A DNA stretch of 64,000 nucleotides from Myxococcus eversor (lineage in GTDB: Bacteria; Myxococcota; Myxococcia; Myxococcales; Myxococcaceae): contig NZ_JAAIXY010000027.1 of NCBI RefSeq assembly GCF_010894455.1, positions 62,001 through 126,000 of the forward strand, written 5' to 3'. Positions 35,050 through 43,051 of this stretch are shown here, in pieces. The translations under genes and the position numbers were made by a program. The notes under the pieces are model-generated. The model did no database searches. It saw only the letters and a list, made by a program, of their open reading frames with translations, and had not been told where the DNA came from. Position 1 is the stretch's first letter; each line of letters opens with the position of its first letter.

Positions 35050-35520
35050 TCATGCTTCGTCGTCGGGAAGGAGCAGCCGGAGAAGCTCGTCATCAGGTCC
35101 GAGTGGACGCCAGCCGGGCGGCGGTGGACTGGTGCGAAGTGCTGCCCTCGCCTGCCTGACCCGCTCCTTGTGAGTATCAGGGGTGTCGGCAGACCAGCCA
35201 CCGAGCACTTTGGCTACCTGGAAACGACTCTCGTCGGCCATCATGGCCGGCCAGCCACTGGGAAAGGTCTCGGACAACTCGCGCACGAGCACGTCGCGTA
35301 CAAAACGTGTGACCTGCTTGCGCTGCTCCGCCTCGGCGAGTAGCCCGCTCATGACCTGGACGCCCGCGACATCGTCCTTCCCAAGTTCCTCGGCAAGCTG
35401 ATTCAGCGGAATGGCAGGGCGCGCCTCGGCAAAGGCGGTGAGAGAGTCGTAACCGCGCTCGCGGACCCGCTCGTACAGACGGGCCTTCCAGTTCCCTTGC
35501 CACGAACGCCCGTCGGTCAT
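35050..35520 (-). CDS. Candidate immunity protein paired with the DUF2380 lipoprotein
   Basis: A 156-residue soluble protein without signal peptide or membrane helix. The N-terminus reads WQGNWKARLYERVRERGYDSL, and the C-terminus ends with PPPPGWRPLGPDDELLRLL. It resembles a myxobacterial paralogous family found beside DUF2380 lipoproteins, which I recognise from gene context and not from a named domain. Its ATG overlaps the lipoprotein stop by 4 bases (ATGA), the tight coupling expected for an immunity gene. The role as antitoxin/immunity is inferred from position and from the Sit toxin-immunity organisation in Myxococcus. Databases sometimes name relatives NUDIX hydrolase, but I see no NUDIX box. 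Confidence 0.7.
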   Translation of the reverse strand: MTDGRSWQGNWKARLYERVRERGYDSLTAFAEARPAIPLNQLAEELGKDDVAGVQVMSGLLAEAEQRKQVTRFVRDVLVRELSETFPSGWPAMMADESRFQVAKVLGGWSADTPDTHKERVRQARAALRTSPPPPGWRPLGPDDELLRLLLPDDEA

Positions 35521-36973
35521 CGACTTCGCCCCTTCGTGAACTTCGCAGGGACGTCGTAGCGCTTCATGCGAGCCGCGACAATGTTCAGGACCTGATTCCG
35601 CGTCAACATGCGTCCAGCTTCCACCTCGGCTTCACGCAGTGCCTCCATGATCATCCGATTCCACTCATGAGGCCATGTGCGACCGAGCTTCCAGTTGCCG
35701 CCTCCATGAATGGCCTCATGGTGTGACTTCTCCATCCGGACACAGAAATGGTCGATGTCCATGGGGCCCTTGAATCCGCGCCGCTCGAACCACTCGCGAT
35801 GCTCTTGCGGCATGACGTGGTGCTTGGGTGCCTCGGACATGCCCGACCCGGCTTTGCCCGTCGCGTGCATGCCGCGCACCTCGGGACTGTCGCCCAATGC
35901 TTCGCGTACGCCCTTCGGCAAGCCCGGTGCGACTGCGCCATCAGCACTTGTCCGGCGTGGATGCGGACCGCCGCGCTAGCGACCGGCATGAAGATGACTC
36001 CTGCCTGTACGAGACGTCGCATCATCTCCACCCACTCCGCGGAGACGACCAGATGTGAACCCGCCATCACTCCACCTGGACTCATCACGATTCGCGCGCC
36101 CAACAGGACAGGCCCAGCGGGTGGCAGCCGGGGAAGTGACACGCGCAGCGTCGAAACCAGGGCCACCATCTCGATGAACTGTGCCGCCGCGATGACTTGC
36201 CCAGTCCTCTCCATTGCCATGCGCGCGCCCTCGCGAATGGCGTGGAACTCCTGGGTCAGTTGACCCATCAACTCGGGCATCGCAGCCGCCGTGGCTTCCA
36301 CGCGTCCTGGCTCCAGAGAGGAGAGTGCCGTCATCGCTGGCTCCAGCCGCTTCTGTACGCGCTCCATGTCAACGAGCAACTGCTCCACGCTGTAGTAAGG
36401 GCACTGCTGAAGCACGGCGTCGGCGAGCTGGAGGAAGTCGAACCAGGACGCCAACAACATGGCGCCCGCCATGGCCGCCTGCAGGCGAGGCCCTGCAATC
36501 CTGAGAAGACCCACCGCCATGTCCGGGTCGTCCACCGAGTCGGAGACCTCCACGAGCGTGGCCGTTCCTCGGAGTGCACCACGAAGCCAGGGAAGCTGGT
36601 TCGAGCCGTAGTCGAAGTAACCGGAGAAGAGGTCGGCGTTTCGACCAAGGTCCAGCGTGTGTCCGGCGAGCTTGGGGAGATCACTGGCGAGCCTCTCCGT
36701 GGAGCTCTTCACTTCGTCCGCCGCCTCCGTGACGGCTTGACGCGTCTGTGCGGCTCGAAGCTGTCCGTCCGCGATGGCTTCCGCATCAGTCTCACGATGA
36801 CGCCGGCTTGGTTCCGGTGCGTCGGACTGACGATCGATGGAGTCCGCCAGACCGTCCCGTGGAGGCTCCAGCAGCGAGGCGCCTCGCTGCGACTGGCGCA
36901 GGGTCCTTCCCGCGCCGGACGCGGGCGACTGGGTGGCACAGCCTGTCACCAGCATCACCAGGCTCAACAGCAC
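35517..36973 (-). pseudogene. DUF2380 lipoprotein (SitA5-like polymorphic toxin), frameshifted
   Basis: The N-terminal reading frame starts at a GTG (36973), gives the lipobox LVMLVTGC (Cys12) and runs through a long helical region to a point near 35925. It then continues as non-family sequence to a stop at 35651. The family C-terminus (LPKGVREALGDSPEVRGMH, KHHVMPQEH, HHEAIHGGGNW) continues in a second frame from about 35930 to 35517. The two frames join cleanly if one G is restored in the run at 35923-35925 (CCC on the plus strand), giving SHRGLPKGV. The intact protein would have about 485 residues: lipoprotein, helical stalk, nuclease-like C-terminus. Either a real inactivating deletion or a sequencing error. 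Confidence 0.8.
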
Positions 36974-37118
36974 GGCGTTCGCACGCAGGGCCCACCCCCA
37001 GCTCCGCCCATGAGCGGCTGGCGAGTCCTCATTCCACAGCAGGAGAGGGCGGTTTCAAACACCGAAGGCATCCACGAGGAAATGCCCGCGGGTCGTGGAC
37101 CCGAGTCCCGTGCCTCGG

Positions 37119-37562
37119 CTACTTCTTGACGCCGAGCTGGGAGAGCGCCGCCTTCACCCAGTCCTTGATGGACATGGTGTCGAACGGAATCGCCTCTCGG
37201 CCCGGATACTTCTTCTCGAAGTACGTCACCGCCGCCACGCCCATGGCGAACGCCGTGCCTCCACTGGCCGCGCCCTTGAGCAACCAGCCCGCGACGGGAA
37301 TCCAGCCCACCGTCTCTCCGACGATGCTGCTGGCCGCCTTGCGCGCGACGATGCCCGCACCCAACGTGGGCACCAGGCCGAGCGCCTCACCCAGGCTCAG
37401 CTTCTCTCCGTAGATGCCAGCCACGTGGTAGATCATGTACGCCTCGATGGCGGACGTGAGCGCCGTGTGCGCGCCCGGCACCGGGATGGGAATCGCGGCG
37501 GCACCCGCGGCGCGCAGGGCGCTCTCCTCGACCCAGCTTCGCGCGGCCTTCTCTGCGGACAT
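37119..37562 (-). CDS. DUF697-like membrane-associated protein
   Basis: A 147-residue protein resembling the DUF697/YcjF C-terminal family. Matching features are ALRAAGAAAIPIPVPGAHTALTSAIEAYMIYHVAGIYGEKLS, then GIVARKAAS, WIPVAGWLLKGAASGGTAFAMG and the aromatic YFEKKYPG. Two to three moderately hydrophobic helices are likely. No GTPase domain is attached, although DUF697 is often fused to one. The ATG at 37562 is divergent from the marR gene, with the operator-like palindrome between. Function unknown. Confidence 0.65.
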   Translation of the reverse strand: MSAEKAARSWVEESALRAAGAAAIPIPVPGAHTALTSAIEAYMIYHVAGIYGEKLSLGEALGLVPTLGAGIVARKAASSIVGETVGWIPVAGWLLKGAASGGTAFAMGVAAVTYFEKKYPGREAIPFDTMSIKDWVKAALSQLGVKK

Positions 37563-37656
37563 GGATGTTCTCCCAGGCAGTCGTTCGCACCCACCTTAAG
37601 GACTCCGGCTTCGCTCCGAAAGAGGGCGCGACACGGCCAGTCACTTGTGGCCGTTT

Positions 37657-37674
37657 TATATCAGCGCTTATATA
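37657..37674. promoter_or_regulatory. Near-perfect 18-bp AT-rich palindrome at the marR start
   Basis: TATATCAGCGCTTATATA matches its own reverse complement at 16 of 18 positions, with a central AGCGCT. It ends 6 bases before the marR ATG at 37681. Size and symmetry fit a MarR-dimer operator, so autoregulation is likely. The A/T content also makes it a candidate for overlapping promoter elements. Confidence 0.65.
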
Positions 37675-37680
37675 TCCCTC

Positions 37681-38160
37681 ATGCACCGGGGCCTTGGAAC
37701 GCAGTTGCGGCACCTGATTGAGCTTCTGGATGGCGCGGTTGGCCGGGCCTATGAGGAAGAGGGCCTGGCCTATCGGCCTCGCTACACGCCCTTGGTGCGG
37801 GCGCTGATGCAGCACGAGCCGCTGACCATCGGCCAACTGGCGGAGGCTGCCGGGCTCACCCAGCCCGCGACGACGCAGACGCTGGCGTTGATGCTCAAGG
37901 AGGGGCTGGTGCTCGCGGAGCCGGGACCGGTGGATGGGCGCCAGCGATGGATTCGCCTCAGTCCCTCGGGACGCGCGCTGCTCCCTCGCCTCCAGTCGTG
38001 CTGGAAGGCCACCGCGAGCGCCGCCGCCAATCTGGATGCGGAGCTTCCGGCACCGCTGTCCGAGGTGCTCGACCGCGCCATCCAGGCGCTCGAGAAGAAG
38101 TCCTTCGACGAACGCATCGCCGCCGCGCGCGGGCGGCAATCAAAGCGCCGTGGCACGTAG
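37681..38160 (+). CDS. MarR-family transcriptional regulator
   Basis: A 159-residue winged-helix repressor. The HTH region reads LTIGQLAEAAGLTQPATTQTLALMLKEGLVL and the wing is EPGPVDGRQRWIRLSPSGRAL. Helices at both ends give the usual dimer interface. I favour the ATG at 37681: the GTG at 37645 would put an AT-rich palindrome inside the coding region. With that ATG there is little room for a ribosome-binding site, so the mRNA may be leaderless. The CPBP protease gene follows after 12 bases, so the regulator probably controls itself and that gene. Confidence 0.88.
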   Translation: MHRGLGTQLRHLIELLDGAVGRAYEEEGLAYRPRYTPLVRALMQHEPLTIGQLAEAAGLTQPATTQTLALMLKEGLVLAEPGPVDGRQRWIRLSPSGRALLPRLQSCWKATASAAANLDAELPAPLSEVLDRAIQALEKKSFDERIAAARGRQSKRRGT

Positions 38161-38172
38161 GAATGACATCCC

Positions 38173-39051
38173 ATGAAAACCATCTTCATCGACAGTGAGC
38201 GGCGTTGGCGCAACGGCTGGAAGGCGCTGGGCTCCATCGCGTTGAGCGTGGCCTTCGCGGCGGCGTTCCTCTTCCTCCAGCGCCAACTGCCCCTGGTGTG
38301 GCGACAAGTCCTCCCATCGCCGCTCTGCGCCTTCTTCGGAGTCCTCATCTCGAGCTGGCTGAGCCTCCGCCTCGAAGGCGAGCGCTTGTCCTCCCTGGGG
38401 GTTCTCCCAGCACGGCGCACGGGCCGCGACTTCGGGTTCGGGCTCGTGAGTGGCGTGGTGCTGGTGTTGGTGGTGGCCGTCCTCCTCTTCGCGCTGGATG
38501 GATTTCATCTGGTGCGAGCCGAGCAAAACGGGGTGGGTGTGCTCCTCAAGGCCGCCTGGCTCATGCTCTGGGTGGCCCTGTTCGAGGAGACGCTGTTCCA
38601 CGGCTACGCCTTCCAGCGCGCCATCCGGGGGATGGGGCCCGCCTGGACGCAGCTCGTGTTCGCGGTTGTCTTCTGTCTGGCCCATTCCTACCCCGACATG
38701 GCCGGAGGGCCGCTCGCGGTGGCGATGACCAACACCTTCCTGGCCGGTCTGCTGTTGGGGCTTTGCTACCTGCGGACGGGCGGACTCGCGCTTCCCGTGG
38801 GCGTGCACCTGGGCTGGAACGGGACGCTGGCCCTGCTGGGCTTCGGCGTGAGCGGTGAGGAATCGAAGGGCGCGTGGACGCCTGTCTTCCACGACCTGCC
38901 TCAATGGCTCGCCGGAGGCCGCTATGGCCTGGAGGCCTCCGTCATCAGCCTCGTCGTGCTGGGCCTGTTCATCCTGGCCCTGGCGCGCTGGAAGGGCGCG
39001 CGTCAGAGCGAGGTACCCACCTCACCGCCGGCGGGTTTGGTTCAGCCATGA
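38173..39051 (+). CDS. CPBP (Abi)-family intramembrane protease
   Basis: A 292-residue membrane protein with about 8 hydrophobic segments. CPBP motif 1 is FEETLFHGYAFQ, where the usual EExxxR ends in His. Motif 2 is VFCLAHSYPD and motif 3 VGVHLGWNG. The family includes CAAX-prenyl endopeptidases and bacteriocin self-immunity proteins; which role applies here is unknown. The gene is 12 bases downstream of marR and most likely cotranscribed. The charged N-terminus has no cleavable signal. The Arg-to-His change in motif 1 does not remove the two Glu residues needed for catalysis. Confidence 0.87.
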   Translation: MKTIFIDSERRWRNGWKALGSIALSVAFAAAFLFLQRQLPLVWRQVLPSPLCAFFGVLISSWLSLRLEGERLSSLGVLPARRTGRDFGFGLVSGVVLVLVVAVLLFALDGFHLVRAEQNGVGVLLKAAWLMLWVALFEETLFHGYAFQRAIRGMGPAWTQLVFAVVFCLAHSYPDMAGGPLAVAMTNTFLAGLLLGLCYLRTGGLALPVGVHLGWNGTLALLGFGVSGEESKGAWTPVFHDLPQWLAGGRYGLEASVISLVVLGLFILALARWKGARQSEVPTSPPAGLVQP

Positions 39052-39075
39052 GACGGAGGTTCGAGCCCGGCGCGC

Positions 39076-40044
39076 TCAGCGTGGACGGAACCGGTCCGTG
39101 GCTTCCACCAGCGCGGACGTGGTGCCCGGCTCGTTCGCCGAGTGCCCCGCATCCGGAACGATGACCAGCTCCGCCTCTGGCCACGCCTGGTGCAGCGCCC
39201 ACGCGCTCTCCAGCGGGCACACCACGTCGTAGCGCCCCTGGACGATGACCGCGGGGAGATGACGGATGCGCGGCACGTCGTCGAGCAACTGAGTGTCCGT
39301 GCGCAGGAACCCACGGTTCATGAAGTAGTGGCACTCGATGCGCGCGAAGGCGAGGGCGAAGTCATCCCCGCTGTTGCGCGCCACCAGCTCCGGGTTGGGA
39401 TGCAGGTAGCTGGTCCGCGCCTCCCACACGCTCCACGCCCGCGCGGCCTCATGTCGCGTCGCCGCGTCCGCGCTCGTCAGGCGCCGGTGATACGCGCCGA
39501 GCAAGTCATGTCGCTCCGCTGGAGGAATGGGGGCGAGGTAGTGCTCCCATGCGTCCGGGAACAGGGCGCTCGCGCCGCGCTGGTAGAACCAGTCCAGCTC
39601 CTGCTTGCGCAAGAGGAAGATGCCGCGCAGCACCAGCTCCGTGACGCGCTCCGGATGCGTCTGCGCGTAGGCCAGTGACAGCGTGCTGCCCCAGGAGCCG
39701 CCGAAGAGCTGCCAGCGCTCGATGCCCAGGTGCTCGCGCAGCCGCTCCATGTCCGCGACCAGGTCCCAGGTGGTGTTCTCCTCCATGCTCGCGTGCGGCG
39801 TGCTCCGGCCACAGCCCCGCTGGTCGAAGAGGATGATTCGATAGGCCGCCGGGTCGAAGAACCGCCGCTGCTTGGCGTCCGTGCCTCCACCTGGTCCGCC
39901 GTGGACGAAGACCACGGGCTTGCCCTTCGGATTGCCACACTCCTCGAAGTACAGCTCGTGGAGCATGGAGACCCGCAAGCGGCCGATGCGGTAGGGCTGC
40001 AGTGAGGGATACAGCGTCCGCGACGGCGAGGACGGAACGGACAT
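39076..40044 (-). CDS. pip: Proline iminopeptidase (prolyl aminopeptidase)
   Basis: Alpha/beta-hydrolase of 322 residues that removes N-terminal proline from peptides. The oxyanion motif is VFVHGGPGGGTD, RIILFDQRGCGRSTPHA follows, and the nucleophile elbow is GGSWGSTLSLAYA. The cap region contains ELVLRGIFLLRKQELDWFYQ, typical for Pip. The Asp is in VQGRYDVVCP and the His in PDAGHSANEPG. Length matches the family (310-325). It is convergent with the CPBP gene, 24 bases apart. No signal peptide is present, so a cytoplasmic role in peptide turnover is expected. Confidence 0.95.
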   Translation of the reverse strand: MSVPSSPSRTLYPSLQPYRIGRLRVSMLHELYFEECGNPKGKPVVFVHGGPGGGTDAKQRRFFDPAAYRIILFDQRGCGRSTPHASMEENTTWDLVADMERLREHLGIERWQLFGGSWGSTLSLAYAQTHPERVTELVLRGIFLLRKQELDWFYQRGASALFPDAWEHYLAPIPPAERHDLLGAYHRRLTSADAATRHEAARAWSVWEARTSYLHPNPELVARNSGDDFALAFARIECHYFMNRGFLRTDTQLLDDVPRIRHLPAVIVQGRYDVVCPLESAWALHQAWPEAELVIVPDAGHSANEPGTTSALVEATDRFRPR

Positions 40045-40295
40045 GCGCCTTCCAGGACAGCGAGAGAGTTGCTCACGCTAGCAGACCGCTTCCTTCGCGC
40101 TGGCCCGCACGCACCTCACAGTCCGGAGGTGTTCGCGTGTCCTCTTGCCTGGGGTGGGGACTGTCGGGCAGGGCACACGCCGCACGCCACCGTGGCCCCC
40201 GAACACGATGTGACGGCGATGTTGCCCAGGCTCAACGTGGAGGTTGCGGGAGGGGTGGATGCTGCTTCGCGTCTCCCCACACCCCGGAGCGTTCC

Positions 40296-40487
40296 ATGAA
40301 TCTCGCTTCCCTGATGAACCCCCCTCGGAAGAACGAAGAGAAGGCCGCGCCCCGTCGTCTCGCGCTGGTCCGCATCCAGGCCACCGTTCTGGCTCAGGGC
40401 GCGGTGAGCGCGGCGAAGGACAGCGTGAAGTCCTTCCGCCACATGCGCGACGTGCTCACCGGAGCATACTCTCAAGCCCGCGCCTGA
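40296..40487 (+). CDS. Small 63-residue basic protein
   Basis: The ATG at 40296 has GGAG at good spacing. The product begins MNLASLMNPPRKNEEK, is rich in Lys and Arg in the first half and then forms a helical Ala-rich region (LAQGAVSAAKDSVKSF). No family recognised and no signal peptide. It stands alone, with about 250 featureless bases upstream toward pip and an imperfect direct repeat downstream. The reading frame and ribosome-binding site make it more likely than not to be real. Confidence 0.5.
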   Translation: MNLASLMNPPRKNEEKAAPRRLALVRIQATVLAQGAVSAAKDSVKSFRHMRDVLTGAYSQARA

Positions 40488-40499
40488 GCGGGGCGCCAC

Positions 40500-40578
40500 C
40501 GCGCGACTCACGATTCGCGCGAGGCATCGAGCACCGCTGCCAGCCTCGCGCGACTCGCGGTTCATGCGCGGCATCAAG
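40500..40578. repeat. Imperfect direct repeat, two 32-bp units 47 bp apart
   Basis: Unit 1 (40500-40531) and unit 2 (40547-40578) agree at 26 of 32 positions and share CGCGCGACTC, TTC, GCG and GGCATC blocks. They lie right after the small ORF, and the rest of the gap to 40704 has no recognisable feature. Possibly a remnant of an interspersed element. Confidence 0.4.
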
Positions 40579-40704
40579 GGTCACCTCGCGCACCTCAGGG
40601 GGAGCGTGGAGGCGCAGGTCGCGGGCCGCTGTTGAGCCCGCGAGTCTCACCATCACGTGGAGGCACCGTGTCGCGGCCGTGTCGGAGCCAGCGACTCCTC
40701 CGCG

Positions 40705-41919
40705 TCAGGAGGGCGCGTCCGGGCTCGGGCTGGTTCCCGGGTTCGCGGGCGCGTCCTCCTTCGGAGGCGGCGGTGGTACGCCCCTACCCGCGGGCGCCAC
40801 CATCCTCACCTCGGAGACATCGCTCAGCGCCAGACCGTCGCCCTTGGGCTCCGTCTCCGTCACCGCGATGACGTCACCCCGGTGCAACTGGAGGAACCGC
40901 TCGTTCTTCTCGTTGCGGTGACGCTCCTGCATCGCCAGGCCCACGCGGCCCTCCGGCCCGCAGCCGATGTAGCGGTGGCGTCCCTTGCCCTCCAGCGGCT
41001 CGGAGACGATGCGGAACAGCCGACCCGGCGGCGGCTCCGGCCACTCCTCGCCCTTGGGCGCGAGCACCAGGTAGCTCATCTTCAGCGCTTCCTTGTGAAG
41101 GCTCGCCGCTCGCGCCAGTTCTTCCACGACGCGAGGCATGGGCCAGGGCCGCTCCGCGTGGCACCAGTCGGTCTCCTTCACCAGCGCCGGACACGCACCC
41201 CGGTACATGCACGGCGCGCGCACCGCGTAGCCTCGCGCCACCATCGCGTCGCGCACGTGCAAGAGGCCCCGGCTCGTCTCCCGCAACGCGGGCTCCATCA
41301 CCAGCAGGCTGCCGCCGCGCTTCACCTTCGCCAGCGCCGCCTCGAGCAGCGCCGCCCGGGGCGTCGTCGCGCTGTCCCCCGTGCCGTACAGCTCGTTGAT
41401 GACGTGGCCCATCGTAATCAGGTCGTACTGCCCCTCTGGCAGCACGGCGGCCTTCTTCGTCGGGTCCCACTCCCGGGTGGCGAGCGCCTCGCCGGCCTCC
41501 GTCGCCAGCGCGCGCGCCAGGTTGAGCGCGGCCTTGCTGCGGTCCGCCGCCGTGACTTCCTTCCCACCCGCGTCCAGCGCCGCGAAGGCCACCGGACCCG
41601 GGCCGCTGCCCAAGTCGAGCACCTGCCGGGGCCGGTTCGGCAGCTCCCCGAGCACCTGCCGGGCCTGCGCGTAGGAGACCGGCCAGTAGAAGAGCAGGTA
41701 GGCGCCCAACAGCTTCGGGTCGTCCATGTAACGCGCCCCGGCGAGCTGACGCTCCCGCGTCAAACCCATCGAGAGCTGGCGCACGCCGGCGCCCACTTCC
41801 TTCACTTCCTGGGGCGTCAGTCGCCCCTCCGGCCCATCACCTTTACCGCGTGACGCGCGCCACACCGCGATGAGCCGCGGCATCCACCGCTCCAGGTCCT
41901 TGCTGTATCCGTTGCTCAT
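40705..41919 (-). CDS. Rsm22-like methyltransferase with candidate Fe-S cysteines
   Basis: A 404-residue protein of the Rsm22/METTL17 family (PF09243), linked in mitochondria to small ribosomal subunit assembly. The SAM site is VLDLGSGPGPVAFAAL, followed by EVTAADRSKAALNLARAL and YDLITMGHVINELYG. Four Cys are placed as in relatives reported to hold a 4Fe-4S cluster: two in APCMYRGACPAL, one in TDWCH and one in YIGCGPEGR. A beta-rich C-terminal domain and a Pro-rich tail complete the protein. ATG 41919 is favoured over 41964. It is divergent from the ABC exporter operon. Confidence 0.88.
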   Translation of the reverse strand: MSNGYSKDLERWMPRLIAVWRASRGKGDGPEGRLTPQEVKEVGAGVRQLSMGLTRERQLAGARYMDDPKLLGAYLLFYWPVSYAQARQVLGELPNRPRQVLDLGSGPGPVAFAALDAGGKEVTAADRSKAALNLARALATEAGEALATREWDPTKKAAVLPEGQYDLITMGHVINELYGTGDSATTPRAALLEAALAKVKRGGSLLVMEPALRETSRGLLHVRDAMVARGYAVRAPCMYRGACPALVKETDWCHAERPWPMPRVVEELARAASLHKEALKMSYLVLAPKGEEWPEPPPGRLFRIVSEPLEGKGRHRYIGCGPEGRVGLAMQERHRNEKNERFLQLHRGDVIAVTETEPKGDGLALSDVSEVRMVAPAGRGVPPPPPKEDAPANPGTSPSPDAPS

Positions 41920-42043
41920 CCCGCCAAGCCTTCGACCGAGGGGCCGCTCCCGGAAGCCGCCCATGTCAACCCGTTGTCACCCCGCCACTTGCTCAACTCC
42001 ACGGTCGCCTCCCGGGGACGTCCGCGTTAAACCCTTGTCGCAC

Positions 42044-43051
42044 ATGATCTCCGTCCACGGGCTGCGCAAGCACTACAAAGTCCACAAGCGCCCGCCAGGC
42101 CTCAAGGCGGCCCTCCGCTCGCTCTTCCATCGCACCTACACCTCCGTGAAGGCGGTGGACGGCATCTCCTTCGACATCCGTCCGGGCGAGCGCGTGGGCT
42201 TCCTGGGCCCCAATGGCGCCGGCAAGACGACGACGCTCAAGGTCCTCTCCGGCCTCCTGCACCCCTCCGAGGGTGAGGTCCGAGTGGACGGGCACGTGCC
42301 GCGCCTGCGCGAGGAGGCGTTCCTCAAGAAAATCATGCTCGTCATGGGGCAGAAGCAGCAGCTCCTGTGGGACTTGCCTCCGGCGGAGACCTTCGAGCTC
42401 AACCGCGCCATCTACGACGTGCCCACGCTCCAATACAAGCAGACGTTGGATGAGCTGGTGGGGCTGCTGGAGATTGGCGACCTCATCGGCAAGCCGACGC
42501 GCCAGCTCTCCCTGGGCGAGCGGATGAAGTGCGAGCTGGCCGCGGCCCTCATCCACCGGCCCCGCGTGCTCTTCCTGGACGAGCCCACCATCGGCCTGGA
42601 CGTGTCCATGCAGGCCACCATGCGCACGTTCATCAAGGACTACAACGAGAAGTACGGCGCCACCCTCATCCTCACCAGCCACTACATGGACGACGTGGCG
42701 GCCCTCTGCCCGCGCGTCATCGTCATCGACAAGGGCCTGTTGTCCTACGACGGCAGTCTGGAGGCGCTGGTGCAGCGCGTGCGCCCGGAGAAGCGCGTGG
42801 TGCTGCGGCTGTCGGAGGTGGTGGACGCCTCGCGCCTGGAGTCCCTGGGCAAGCTGGTGACGCACGAGGCGGGCACCGCGGTGCTCCAGGTGAAGCAGGA
42901 CGCGGTCAACGCCACCATCTCCCGCGCGCTGTCCGGGCTGCCGGTGACGGATTTGACCGTGGAGAACGCGCCGCTGGAAGAGGTCATGAGCGAGCTCTTC
43001 GCGGAGAACAAGGCCCGCAGGCTGCAGACAGCGGAGTCGGTGCCGGCATGA
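42044..43051 (+). CDS. ABC-2-type exporter ATP-binding protein
   Basis: ATPase of 335 residues driving an ABC-2 export system. Walker A is GPNGAGKTTTLK, the signature is LSLGERMKCELA (a variant of LSGGQ), Walker B is VLFLDEPTIGLD and the switch His is in LTSHYMDD. An N-terminal segment (MISVHGLRKHYKVHKRPPGLKAAL) and a C-terminal extension of about 85 residues resemble the NatA-like exporters paired with PF06182 permeases. The ATG at 42044 is used because the earlier in-frame sequence from 41870 overlaps the divergent gene and looks non-coding. The stop overlaps the first permease start by 4 bases. Confidence 0.93.
   Translation: MISVHGLRKHYKVHKRPPGLKAALRSLFHRTYTSVKAVDGISFDIRPGERVGFLGPNGAGKTTTLKVLSGLLHPSEGEVRVDGHVPRLREEAFLKKIMLVMGQKQQLLWDLPPAETFELNRAIYDVPTLQYKQTLDELVGLLEIGDLIGKPTRQLSLGERMKCELAAALIHRPRVLFLDEPTIGLDVSMQATMRTFIKDYNEKYGATLILTSHYMDDVAALCPRVIVIDKGLLSYDGSLEALVQRVRPEKRVVLRLSEVVDASRLESLGKLVTHEAGTAVLQVKQDAVNATISRALSGLPVTDLTVENAPLEEVMSELFAENKARRLQTAESVPA

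Noticed and set aside
39054..39075. GGTTCGAGCCC stretch considered as a tRNA T-arm
   Set aside because: No acceptor, D or anticodon arms can be built around it.
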